A stretch of 64,000 nucleotides of DNA from Alkalimonas amylolytica. GTDB taxonomy: Bacteria; Pseudomonadota; Gammaproteobacteria; Enterobacterales; Alteromonadaceae. This document shows positions 24,317-33,285 of the stretch, piece by piece. The number at the start of each line of letters is the position of its first letter. Within the stretch, counting starts at the first letter, position 1. Below the pieces are notes generated by a model that was given only the letters and a program-made list of their open reading frames with translations, ran no database searches and was not told the origin of the DNA. The translations under genes were made by a program, and so were the position numbers. The DNA lies in the NCBI RefSeq assembly GCF_900107845.1, contig NZ_FNRM01000005.1:276493-340492 (forward strand), in the 5' to 3' direction.

Positions 24317-27160
24317 ATGTTGAAGACCAGAAAAACGCTGCTGACACTGGCGCTCGCTGCGGCCGGTGTCAGCGGTTTGGCGGTGGCTGATGCCGAGCAG
24401 GATGTGCCAGCCAGTGCCGAAGAACAGGTGGAAGTGATCCAGGTACGTGGTTTTGCCAGCAGTTTATTTCGTTCACTCGATGCCAAACGTTTTAGCGACA
24501 TTGTATCGGAAACCATTTCGGCCGATGACTTAGGTGCCTTGCCGGATGTGTCGATGGCCGATGCACTGACGCGCTTGCCGGGGGTGTCGGCGGTTCGTAC
24601 CGGCGGCCAGGCCGCCGAGATCAATATTCGCGGCATGTCCGGTGGTTTTGTGTTTTCTACCTTAAATGGCCGCGAGCAAGTGTCTACCAGCGGCAAGCGC
24701 AATATTGAATTTGATCAGTACCCGTCTGAATTGATCAATTCGGCGGCGGTGTACAAGTCGCCCAAAGCTTCCTTGATTGAAGGCGGTGTGGCCGGCACGG
24801 TTGAGTTGGAAACGGCCAGCCCGCTGCGCAACACCGAACAGCATAGTTTCACGGTAAATCTGCGCGGTATGTTCAATGATCGCGCTACGGAGGTGCCGGA
24901 TGGTCAGAGTGTGGGGCACCGCTTTAGTTTTTCGTATCAGGGTAAGTATCTGGACGACACCCTGGGGCTGGCGCTGGGCTATGCCAGATTGTATCAGCCC
25001 AGTGTCGCCACCCAGTTTATTGGCCTGGCTTACAATGCACAAAAAGATGTTACCGGCAACGGTCAGCCAGAGTTTTTAAGCGAAGGTTTTGAGATCCAAC
25101 ACCGGGGCGGTGAAGAGACCCGCAATGGTTATCTGGCCTCGGTCGAGTGGGTGCCGGTCAGTAATTTCACCTTAAAAGCCGATGCGTTTTTATCGCGTTT
25201 TGATAAAGAAGCTTTTGCCCGTGGCTTTCGGGTAAAGCTGGGTGGGGCCAGTGCCGCTGTCGGCAACCCGGTGCTGAACAACAGCTCGGTGATTGGCGGT
25301 ACCTTTAACCGTACCTCACAAAGCTTCACCCGGGTGGAAATTGTCAACGACGACAACCGCGACTTCAACAAGGTCAACAGCTTCGGCATTAACGCCGACT
25401 GGGATGTCACCGACCGACTCAATCTGTCCGTCGATGTTTCACGCTCGACTGCCAGCAGCGATTTTCGTAACGGCCTGCTCTGGTCCCTGGTGGCCGAGGA
25501 TGCCAATGCCGAGGTACCGGTACTGGATACCAATGTGTCGATCAGCTACTTGCTGAATGGCCTGAATCTGCCGGATATGGGGTTTAATCAGGCAGCCGCT
25601 TTTTCCGATATCGACCGGGTGATGGTCAGCAAATACGGCATCTATCCCTATCTGAACTCCGATGCGGTCAATGCCTACAAGCTGGATTTGAGTTACGAGC
25701 TGGACCTGCCGGTGCTGCGCTCGATTGAGGCTGGGGTGCGTTATTCCGAGCGGCGTTACAGCAACGATCGCTCCGTGTTCGAATATGGCAGTGATGGTGC
25801 TTTTTTAAGTTCACAGCCACCGCTGCGTTTGACGCAGGACATGGTGAGTGTGGTTGATTTCAAAGGCAAATTCAGTTACTTCCCCAGCTACCTGGCGATT
25901 GATCTGGATAAAGCACTGAATGCCTGGTTTCCACAGGGCATTCCGCAACCAGTGCAAACCTGGGGCACTGGCAACCCGGATGTGATCAACAGCCCAACCC
26001 CTGGCGTGGGGCCGAACTACAGCTGGTCGGTGCAGGAAAGTGGCCAGGTGTTTGAGGATGTGCTGGCCGCCTATTTGATGGCCAATCTGGATACTGAAAT
26101 TTTTGGTTTGCCGCTGCGCGGTAATGTCGGGGTACGGCGGGTGCATACCGATCAGTCGGCCACTGATCTGGCCAATGTCGGTGGCGATCCACTGCAAGGG
26201 GCGCAGTTTATTGTCGATGAGGTCGGCCTGATCAATGGTCGCTATGCACCGGGCATTATTGGCGATAGCTACACCCACTACCTGCCCAGTCTGAACCTGA
26301 ACTTAGGGTTGACCGAGAATACCCAGCTGCGTTTTGCCGCCGCCAAAGTGATCTCCCGGCCGCCGATTAACCGGCTGGCCTCCAATACCGCGATTTTTAT
26401 CAGCGACGATGGCGAGGTCAGTGGCAACAGCTCCAACAGCCCGTTCTTGCGGCCGTTTGAGGCGACGCAGTACGACTTATCCTACGAGGTGTATTTCCCG
26501 GCCGGCGCTTTTGTTGCGGCCTTGTTTTACAAGGACATCAAGTCCTTTATCAATGACTTCACCATTCAGGAGTTTGATTTTAAAGCCGCCGGTTTCCCGG
26601 TGCCGGATCAGATCATTAACGAGGATGGTATTCCGCGTGCGACCTTTAATGGCGCTTTTTCTACCGCGGTCAACAACGACGATGGCGGTTACATTCGGGG
26701 GTTGGAACTGGCTTACACCCAGGTGTTTAATTTCCTGCCGGATTTTTGGTCTGGTCTTGGGGTCAGTGGCAGCTACTCCTACACTCAGAGTGAGGTCAAC
26801 CTGGTGAACCCACTGGGCGGCGATCCGGTGCCCATGAGCTTTGAAGGCTTATCCCGCGAAGTCCTGACCGCCACTGTGTTTTGGGAGTATGAAGGTTTTG
26901 AAGCCCGCATCAGCGGCCGCTACCGCTCGCCTTTTGTGTCTACCCAGATTGGTATTGATGAGCAGGTCACCAACTTTCACAGCGAAACCGTGGTCGACTT
27001 CCAGGCTGGTTATCAGTGGAACGACCATCTGAAGCTGTTGTTTCAGGTCAACAATCTGACCGATGAACCGACCAAAAGTTATTTTGGCCAGCAGGCCCAG
27101 ACCGGCACCCTGCAGTTCTTTGGCCGCCAGTATTTCCTCGGCGCTGTGTATGTCTTCTGA
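24317..27160 (+). CDS. TonB-dependent outer membrane receptor (maltodextrin uptake)
   Basis: 947 residues. Signal peptide MLKTRKTLLTLALAAAGVSG; a TonB-box-like VEVIQVRG; a plug domain (ISADDLGALPDVSMADAL, INIRGM, GGVAGTVELET); then a 22-strand-type barrel ending FFGRQYFLGAVYVF with C-terminal Phe. It belongs to the TIGR01782-like receptors common in Alteromonadales and Caulobacter polysaccharide loci. The ATG at 24317 follows GGGGAC. The operator at 24180 and the pullulanase gene 39 bases downstream indicate maltodextrin or starch-oligosaccharide import; substrate is inferred from context. Confidence 0.93.
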   Translation: MLKTRKTLLTLALAAAGVSGLAVADAEQDVPASAEEQVEVIQVRGFASSLFRSLDAKRFSDIVSETISADDLGALPDVSMADALTRLPGVSAVRTGGQAAEINIRGMSGGFVFSTLNGREQVSTSGKRNIEFDQYPSELINSAAVYKSPKASLIEGGVAGTVELETASPLRNTEQHSFTVNLRGMFNDRATEVPDGQSVGHRFSFSYQGKYLDDTLGLALGYARLYQPSVATQFIGLAYNAQKDVTGNGQPEFLSEGFEIQHRGGEETRNGYLASVEWVPVSNFTLKADAFLSRFDKEAFARGFRVKLGGASAAVGNPVLNNSSVIGGTFNRTSQSFTRVEIVNDDNRDFNKVNSFGINADWDVTDRLNLSVDVSRSTASSDFRNGLLWSLVAEDANAEVPVLDTNVSISYLLNGLNLPDMGFNQAAAFSDIDRVMVSKYGIYPYLNSDAVNAYKLDLSYELDLPVLRSIEAGVRYSERRYSNDRSVFEYGSDGAFLSSQPPLRLTQDMVSVVDFKGKFSYFPSYLAIDLDKALNAWFPQGIPQPVQTWGTGNPDVINSPTPGVGPNYSWSVQESGQVFEDVLAAYLMANLDTEIFGLPLRGNVGVRRVHTDQSATDLANVGGDPLQGAQFIVDEVGLINGRYAPGIIGDSYTHYLPSLNLNLGLTENTQLRFAAAKVISRPPINRLASNTAIFISDDGEVSGNSSNSPFLRPFEATQYDLSYEVYFPAGAFVAALFYKDIKSFINDFTIQEFDFKAAGFPVPDQIINEDGIPRATFNGAFSTAVNNDDGGYIRGLELAYTQVFNFLPDFWSGLGVSGSYSYTQSEVNLVNPLGGDPVPMSFEGLSREVLTATVFWEYEGFEARISGRYRSPFVSTQIGIDEQVTNFHSETVVDFQAGYQWNDHLKLLFQVNNLTDEPTKSYFGQQAQTGTLQFFGRQYFLGAVYVF

Positions 27161-27199
27161 CACTGAGCACGGAACTGACTACGAATTGGAGCAAGAAAA

Positions 27200-30100
27200 A
27201 TGTCTAGTATGAAACAATGCCTGAAGCTTGGTGCCAGTGCGCTGCTGTTGCTGTTGCTCAGTGCCTGCGGTGGCGATTCCACCGAGCAGGGCCAGGTCCT
27301 GTTAACCTGTGCTGTACCGCAAATTCCGAATCAGGCCGGCACGGCCTGTATTGATCCACCGCCAATCCAGTGCCCTGCACCCACAGTGCCGGATGCGATG
27401 AATGAAAGTTGCGTGGTGGGGGCGGATCCCAATGCACCGGACCCGGTCATTTTCCCGAATGAAAACCAGGCGGTGCTGTTTTACAAAAGGCCGCAGGACG
27501 GCAACTACGATGGCTGGCGGCTGCACACCTGGAACAACGATGCCTGCGATGCCTATCAACCAGTGTCGATAGCCCCCTCCTGGGACAATGGTCTGCCGAT
27601 TTCCGGCATCGATCCCAACTACGGTGCCTACTGGTTGCTGGAGCTGAAAGAGGGCTATGCCGGTACCGAAGGCGCCTGCGGTAACTTCATCATCCACATT
27701 GGCACCGAAGACTCCGGTAAAGAGATGGGCGGTGGTGATTTCACCATGCCGTTATCGCAAGACGACCCGGATTTTGCCCGCATGAACTGGACCTTCTCCG
27801 GGATAGCTTCGGTGTTTGAATACCCCTTGCTGTCGTTGGGTATCAGTGTGCAGGGGGCGGCGGCACACTGGATCGATCAGCATACTTTGATCTGGAATGC
27901 CGATGTCTGGGCCGCCAACCGGGTACGCTTGTTTCACGATGCAGAGGCTGGCATTCAGGTGCTGGATGAGGATTTGACTGGCCAGTCCATTGAGCTGGTG
28001 CCGGTTGATTTAACCGAGGCACAGCGGGCGCTGGTGCCGCATCTGGCGGAGCAGCCTGCTTTTATGCTGGATGTAGACAGAGCTAAGGCGCAGCAACTGG
28101 TGCGTCAGCAGCTGGCGTTAGCGGCTTACAACGATGAAGGCGAGTTGCTGAGCGCCACCTGGGTGCAGGCGGCTAAGGTGCTGGACGATCTCTATGCCTA
28201 TGGCGAGAACAGTGCCCTGTCGGCCCAGTTGGGTATTCATTACGAGGCGGGCAGCATCCATACCGCGGTCTGGGCGCCCACCGCCCATGAAGTGCGCTTG
28301 CAGGTTTACAATGCAGCGAAAAACCTGCAAGACAGCGTGCTGATGGATTACGACAGCGAGACCGGCGTCTGGTCGTACAGCGCTGCTCGTGACGAGCTGG
28401 ACCGCTTGTTTTACCGTTTTCAGGTCACGGCCTATCATCCGTTGACCCGTGAAGTCGAGGTGATGGAAGCGACCGATCCTTACTCGCTGAATGTCTCAAT
28501 GAATGGCCGTTTCAGTCAGTTTGTCGATCTGAGCGATGATGATTTTAAGCCGGAAGGCTGGGATGAGCGTCAAGTGCCTGTGGTGCAGCACCCGGAAGAC
28601 ATTGTGATTTACGAAGGTCATATCCGTGATTTTAGTATCCGCGATATGAGTACCCGGGCCGGCTGGCGCGGCAAGTACCTGGCTTTTACCGAAGACGACT
28701 CGGCGCCGGTGCAGCATTTGCGGCGTTTGGCCGAGGCGGGCGTCACCCACTTCCATGTGCTGCCCGCCACCGATCAGGCCAATATCAACGAGGATGTCAG
28801 TCAACGGGTGGAAATCACCGATACCGTCGGCCGCTTGTGTCAACTGAATCCGCAGGCACCGGTCTGTGGCGTTGAAAGCAACAGCGCCACCATCATCTCG
28901 GTACTGGAAAGCTACCTGCCCTATGAAACCAAAGCTCAGGCGCTGGTGCAGTCGATGCGGCATCTGGATGGCTTTAACTGGGGCTATGATCCACACCACT
29001 TCATTGCACCGGAAGGCAGCTTTGCCACCGCAGTGGAAGGACCGGCCCGGGTGCGGGAAGTGCGGGCCATGATCCAGGCTTTGAATGAGATGGGACTTAG
29101 GGTAGCGCTGGATGTGGTCTACAACCATACCAGTTCGTCCGGCCTGTTTGATAAGTCGGTATTCGACAAAATAGTGCCGGGCTACTACCACCGCTACAAC
29201 GAAAGCACCGGGGTGATTGAACGCTCGACCTGCTGTGAGAACACTGCCACCGAGCACCGCATGATGGATAAGTTTATCCGCGACTCGTTGGTGATCCTGG
29301 CTCGGGACTTCGGCTACAACGATTTTCGTTTCGACATCATGGGCCATCACCGTAAAGAAGATATTCTGGCGGCCCGTGAGGCGGTGCGCGCTGTTGATCC
29401 AGATACTTACTTCTACGGTGAGGGCTGGAACTTTGGCGAAGTGGCCAACAATCGCCTGTTCACCCAGGCCAAGCAGCAGGATATGGCAGGCACAGCGGTC
29501 GGCACTTTCAATGATCGTATCCGGGAAGGGGTGCGCAGTGCGGCGCTGTTTAAATCGGAGTTGAGTGACTCGGATCGCAGCGAGCTGGACATCATCCGGG
29601 TTAGTCTGGCGGCTACCTTAAAAGACTATGTGTTGCTGACGCACCGGGGCAGTTCGGGCCCGGCATCCAGCTTAAACTGGAACGGTCAGCCAGCCGGCTA
29701 TGCCGAAATGCCAGCCGATATCATCAATTATGTTTCCAAACACGACAACGAAACCCTGTGGGATCAGTTGCAATACCGGCTGGATGAGCAGATGTCTGCA
29801 GCGGATCGGGTACGGGCGCAGAATATCTCCATTGCCATCCCGTTGATGAGCCAGGGCATTCCTTTCCTGCAAATGGGTGGTGATTTCCTGCGCTCTAAGT
29901 CGATGGACAGAGACAGCTACGATGCCGGTGATTGGTTCAATTACGTCGACTTTAGCTTCCAGAGCAACAACTGGGCGGTTGGCTTGCCATTGGCAGAAAA
30001 AAATGAAGGCAACTGGGATGCCATTGCCCGTTTGTTTTTAAACCCCAATACCGCAGTGCAGCCGGAGGATATTTCCTTTGCTGCTGAAGTCTTTAACGAG

Positions 30101-31174
30101 TTCCTGCGCATTCGCAGCCAGCATCCGCTGTTCCGCTTGCGGACCGCCGGGGATGTGATGGCCCGGCTTGGCTTTCACAATGTGGGCAGCAACCAGACGC
30201 CCGGTTTGATTGTGATGAGCATCGACGATGGGCTGGGTCTGGCCGATCTGGATCCAACCATCGATGCGCTGGTGGTGGTGATCAACGGCAATGCCCAGGA
30301 AGTAGCGCACAGCATCCCAACCGCAACCGGTTTTGATTTGCACCCGATCCAGCAGGCTTCGGTCGATAGCCGGGTCCGTTCGGCCTATTTCCAGCAAGGA
30401 CATGATGAAGGCACTTTTGTGGTCCCGGCCCGCACCATGGCGGTCTTTATTAAACCACAGCATGGCGCGCAGGGTGAAGGTTTGTCGGCCGATGCGACGA
30501 CGGGTGCACCGGATATCCCTCCTTATGAAGCCACCAGTGTCTTTGTGCGAGGCAGCTTAAATGGCTGGAGTACCGACGATGAGATGCTGTACGAAGGTGG
30601 CAATGTCTATGCGCTGGAGCGTTATCTGGAAGCGGGCGACTATGAGTTCAAAGTGGCTTCATCCGACTGGAGCACAGTGGACTTTGGCGGCGGTGCCGAT
30701 GGTGCCGACGTGGTGCTCGGCAGCAACAAGACGCTGGCACGTCAGGGTGCCAACTTGCGGCTGGCCATCGCAACTGCCGGAACCTATCGCTTTAGCCTGA
30801 ATGCTGGCAATCCGGAAGCCCCGGTGCTGTTGGTGGAAGAGAAGCGGCCTTATGGGGCGACTACCATCTACCTGCGTGGCAGCTTAAATGGCTGGAGCAC
30901 GGAGACACCGTTCAGCTATATCGGCGGGGACCGCTATCAGGTCAGCATGACACTGGAGGCACAAAACTACGAGTTTAAGTTTGCCGATGCCGATTGGGCC
31001 GACATCAATTACGGTGCCGGTGATGACGGCGGTGCCATGGAACTGGGGGTGGGTAAAGCGCTGGTATTTAACGGCGGCAACCTGAACCTGACTTTCCCGG
31101 CAGCCGGTGACTACACCTTTACCATCGATGCCAGCGAGCCAACGGCACCGGTGCTAAAGGTCACGGCCAATTAA
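27200..31174 (+). CDS. pulA: pullulanase-type alpha-1,6-glucosidase lipoprotein with two C-terminal modules
   Basis: 1324 residues. Lipoprotein signal with LSAC; a Cys-rich Pro region; a PUD/CBM41-like starch-binding domain (about 85-200, FYKRPQDGNYDGWRLHTW); CBM48 (about 350-430); and GH13 pullulanase catalytic domain with DVVYNHT, nucleophile D712 (FRFDIMGHH), acid/base E741 (YGEGWNFG) and D849 (SKHDNE). A DUF3372-like C domain follows. Residues ~1110-1324 are two tandem ~105-residue modules each beginning with V/L-RGSLNGWST. It hydrolyses alpha-1,6 branch points of pullulan or starch dextrins, probably anchored to the outer membrane. Co-transcribed with the receptor; ends at a strong terminator. 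Confidence 0.93.
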   Translation: MSSMKQCLKLGASALLLLLLSACGGDSTEQGQVLLTCAVPQIPNQAGTACIDPPPIQCPAPTVPDAMNESCVVGADPNAPDPVIFPNENQAVLFYKRPQDGNYDGWRLHTWNNDACDAYQPVSIAPSWDNGLPISGIDPNYGAYWLLELKEGYAGTEGACGNFIIHIGTEDSGKEMGGGDFTMPLSQDDPDFARMNWTFSGIASVFEYPLLSLGISVQGAAAHWIDQHTLIWNADVWAANRVRLFHDAEAGIQVLDEDLTGQSIELVPVDLTEAQRALVPHLAEQPAFMLDVDRAKAQQLVRQQLALAAYNDEGELLSATWVQAAKVLDDLYAYGENSALSAQLGIHYEAGSIHTAVWAPTAHEVRLQVYNAAKNLQDSVLMDYDSETGVWSYSAARDELDRLFYRFQVTAYHPLTREVEVMEATDPYSLNVSMNGRFSQFVDLSDDDFKPEGWDERQVPVVQHPEDIVIYEGHIRDFSIRDMSTRAGWRGKYLAFTEDDSAPVQHLRRLAEAGVTHFHVLPATDQANINEDVSQRVEITDTVGRLCQLNPQAPVCGVESNSATIISVLESYLPYETKAQALVQSMRHLDGFNWGYDPHHFIAPEGSFATAVEGPARVREVRAMIQALNEMGLRVALDVVYNHTSSSGLFDKSVFDKIVPGYYHRYNESTGVIERSTCCENTATEHRMMDKFIRDSLVILARDFGYNDFRFDIMGHHRKEDILAAREAVRAVDPDTYFYGEGWNFGEVANNRLFTQAKQQDMAGTAVGTFNDRIREGVRSAALFKSELSDSDRSELDIIRVSLAATLKDYVLLTHRGSSGPASSLNWNGQPAGYAEMPADIINYVSKHDNETLWDQLQYRLDEQMSAADRVRAQNISIAIPLMSQGIPFLQMGGDFLRSKSMDRDSYDAGDWFNYVDFSFQSNNWAVGLPLAEKNEGNWDAIARLFLNPNTAVQPEDISFAAEVFNEFLRIRSQHPLFRLRTAGDVMARLGFHNVGSNQTPGLIVMSIDDGLGLADLDPTIDALVVVINGNAQEVAHSIPTATGFDLHPIQQASVDSRVRSAYFQQGHDEGTFVVPARTMAVFIKPQHGAQGEGLSADATTGAPDIPPYEATSVFVRGSLNGWSTDDEMLYEGGNVYALERYLEAGDYEFKVASSDWSTVDFGGGADGADVVLGSNKTLARQGANLRLAIATAGTYRFSLNAGNPEAPVLLVEEKRPYGATTIYLRGSLNGWSTETPFSYIGGDRYQVSMTLEAQNYEFKFADADWADINYGAGDDGGAMELGVGKALVFNGGNLNLTFPAAGDYTFTIDASEPTAPVLKVTAN

Positions 31175-31195
31175 CGAAGCCTTTCCTGGCGTTTC

Positions 31196-31219
31196 GGGGA
31201 CCTTTGGGTCCCCTTTTTT
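31196..31219 (+). terminator. rho-independent terminator after pullulanase
   Basis: GGGGACC (31196-31202) pairs with GGTCCCC (31207-31213) over a 4-base loop, followed by six T. It closes the receptor-pullulanase operon. Confidence 0.9.
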
Positions 31220-31294
31220 ATCAACCTGCATCACCTTTCAGCTTTGCTATACTGCTAAGTCCGAAACTAAGTCCGTAACTGTTGGAGCATAGCT

Positions 31295-31588
31295 ATGAGA
31301 GTCTGGTATTTCGTGTTGTTTGTAAGCCTGCCTGTGCTGGCTGGTCAGCCTCAAACCACCCAGTGCACCCGTGGCGACTCGATACGGGTGATTGAAGTGG
31401 TTTACCCGGATGGTGGCGAGTTACCCTGTGAAGTGCGCTATACCCGTGATGGCGAGCAGCAGGTAGTGTGGCGAGCCCGAAATGAAGCGGGCTATTGCGA
31501 GCAAAAAGCGGCGGATTTTGTGGCAAAGCAGCGCGGCTGGGGGTATCAGTGCACCTTGTTGACACAAAGTCGCGAAGTGACCAACTGA
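31295..31588 (+). CDS. small secreted protein of unknown function
   Basis: 97 residues with a signal peptide (MRVWYFVLFVSLPVLA, cleaved before GQPQ) and a mature part with four Cys, in CTRGDSIRVIEVVYP, PCEVRY, YCEQKA and YQCTL. GGAG precedes the ATG. Such short periplasmic proteins with the pattern VYPDGG-LPCEV-Y occur in related marine gammaproteobacteria without known function. It sits between the pullulanase terminator and a convergent lipoprotein and has no evident role in sugar use. Confidence 0.7.
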   Translation: MRVWYFVLFVSLPVLAGQPQTTQCTRGDSIRVIEVVYPDGGELPCEVRYTRDGEQQVVWRARNEAGYCEQKAADFVAKQRGWGYQCTLLTQSREVTN

Positions 31589-31617
31589 AGATTGGCTGTC
31601 TTGCCGTGATTGGAAGG

Positions 31618-31646
31618 CAGGAGACCGCTCTTATGGTGGTCTCCTG
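31618..31646. terminator. hairpin between convergent genes
   Basis: CAGGAGACC (31618-31626) pairs perfectly with GGTCTCCTG (31638-31646). It lies between the small secreted protein gene and the convergent lipoprotein gene and probably serves as a terminator, though no long T tract follows. Confidence 0.5.
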
Positions 31647-31664
31647 TTGCATCAGAGGGGGCGC

Positions 31665-32987
31665 TTAATGGCTCAGCCGCAATGTCACATCATTCGGGCT
31701 AGCAGGGTCGTGCTCTAAAGTAATGACGTAGTGTTGACCTTGCTGCAGGGTCATGGGTGCCGTTTTCTCCAGTAATAGCTCATTGCCCTGGCTGGTGATG
31801 GCGGTGAGAGCCAGTGAGATTTGGCTGGAGGGTATCCGGATCTGCTGTTGTTTGCCAATAGCCAGTTTCTGGACTTTGTAGTGGGCGCTGTGAATGGTTT
31901 CATCCGCCTGGACAAAATAGAGGTTTAATTCATCGAAGGTTGCATTCAGGTTAACTACCGTGACATCGTGCTGGTGTTGTTGCGGCCGGTTGGGTTCGAT
32001 GTACTGCAGATTCCTGGCTGCACCTGTCCTGTCCTGAAATAAGACCACAACTTTGCTTTGCCCTTGCTGCAAGCTAAGTAGTTGATTTTGAATAATTGAG
32101 TTGCCTTCCATATCCTGCACAGTAAGCTGGTAATCGCCTTGTGGCAGCAGGGTATAATCACTAAGCTCCGCTTGTGCTAATTCTTGCAGTGGCTCCTGAT
32201 CCAGCAGTACCTGAACAGGCTGCATGCTGTTAAACAAGCGGAATTGGGCAGGTGCTAAGCGATGTTGTAGTTGCTCGGTGGCACTGGAGTTTAATACTAC
32301 ATCGATCACCAGTTGATCCGCCAGCGGGCCAGGCAGGTCACGTATGATCAGGCTGTAGGTACTATTGTATTGAAAATGGAAATTTTGGCTTTGGAACTCT
32401 ACGTGCTGTTGTCCCGGTTTCGTCAGGTGCAGGCTGTAATAACCCCGTGCCAGCTTGTCATTTGGGTATGCTACTTCGAACGGACTGAGGGTTTCCAGCA
32501 GTTCAGCTTCAGATAAAGTCTTATCTGCTTTTACCAGATGGATATCCAACTCAGGAAACTGCTGCGACAGATTGGTCAGCGTTAGCATAAACTGCTGTTC
32601 CAGACTGACGTTGCGGTCAAACTCAACCGCCAGTAACTCAGGTTCTCCAGCCTGCTCGGTCAGAATCATTAAATGCTTGTAGCCAGCGGTCAGGGCTATA
32701 CTGGCTTTTAGCAGTTGTTGTTGGCTCTGAGCTGAGGTTAGGCTGAACTCATGCTCAGTTGCATCCAGCGTACGTAAACTGGAAGCTTGCCCCAAATTAA
32801 GCTGGCTGGGCTGGTGATGATTCACCTGCAGTTGCACCGGCTCCTGGCTGGTGGCGCCATGATAAAACTGCAGGTAGCTTTGTGCATAGTTGGTTTCATC
32901 ATCATCTTTATCGGAACTGCTGCCACAAGCAGTCAAACCGGACAAAAGACTCAGACTCAAAGCGATAACACGAAATTGCGTCAACAT
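31665..32987 (-). CDS. DUF4397-like lipoprotein
   Basis: 440 residues. Lipoprotein signal with lipobox LTAC at about residue 21 followed by a Ser/Asp linker. The mature part repeats beta-sandwich-like units beginning YLQFYHGATSQEPVQLQVN, then FRLFNSMQPVQVLLDQEPL and VTVVNLNATFDELNLYF, each reminiscent of DUF4397 domains that mimic ligand-binding sandwiches on the cell surface. Function unknown. It is monocistronic and opposite in strand to the flanking sugar genes, without the TGAATACGTATTCA operator on its own side. Confidence 0.65.
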   Translation of the reverse strand: MLTQFRVIALSLSLLSGLTACGSSSDKDDDETNYAQSYLQFYHGATSQEPVQLQVNHHQPSQLNLGQASSLRTLDATEHEFSLTSAQSQQQLLKASIALTAGYKHLMILTEQAGEPELLAVEFDRNVSLEQQFMLTLTNLSQQFPELDIHLVKADKTLSEAELLETLSPFEVAYPNDKLARGYYSLHLTKPGQQHVEFQSQNFHFQYNSTYSLIIRDLPGPLADQLVIDVVLNSSATEQLQHRLAPAQFRLFNSMQPVQVLLDQEPLQELAQAELSDYTLLPQGDYQLTVQDMEGNSIIQNQLLSLQQGQSKVVVLFQDRTGAARNLQYIEPNRPQQHQHDVTVVNLNATFDELNLYFVQADETIHSAHYKVQKLAIGKQQQIRIPSSQISLALTAITSQGNELLLEKTAPMTLQQGQHYVITLEHDPASPNDVTLRLSH

Positions 32988-33189
32988 GGTGAAATACCTA
33001 TCTGGTTAGTAACCGCCAGAGCCTACTCAGTATTGGCCTGCTACAGAAGCCTTGTTGTCAAAACAACACAATTGATTACAGTGGGTTACACTTAATGCTG
33101 GGCGTAGCCCTGAGGGATGGTTGTTCCACTTTATGCAACCGAGAGCCATGGCAGAGTGGCCGAGCTGCTTAGTTGTGGGACGTGAACAG

Positions 33190-33203
33190 TGCATACGTAT
33201 TCA
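33190..33203. promoter_or_regulatory. third MalR/SusR-type operator (one mismatch)
   Basis: TGCATACGTATTCA differs from the palindrome at 24180 and 38800 at one position only (A to C at base 3). It lies 82 bases upstream of the GH13 amylase start, within the 298-base gap 32988-33285. The gap otherwise holds no recognised element. No strong -35/-10 pair in the same relative place is visible. Confidence 0.65.
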
Positions 33204-33285
33204 GTGCAAAAAGTGCGGATCTGCCACAAAGAAGTGCGTAAGTTTATGGTCAGGCATTTTTCATTGTATGCGGGAGAGCAGAGCA

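Noticed and set aside
24142..24702. 186-codon minus-strand reading across the receptor start
   Set aside because: It runs through the operator and promoter of the receptor gene and is Ser/Thr-rich with no domain.
28496..29350. 284-codon minus-strand reading
   Set aside because: Antisense to the pullulanase catalytic domain; product is His/Val-rich with no family pattern.
33150..33235. Possible tRNA-Ser/Leu-like 5' sequence (GCAGAGTGGCCGAG)
   Set aside because: Only the D-arm-like words fit; no acceptor stem, anticodon arm or T-arm can be folded, and it overlaps the sugar operator.
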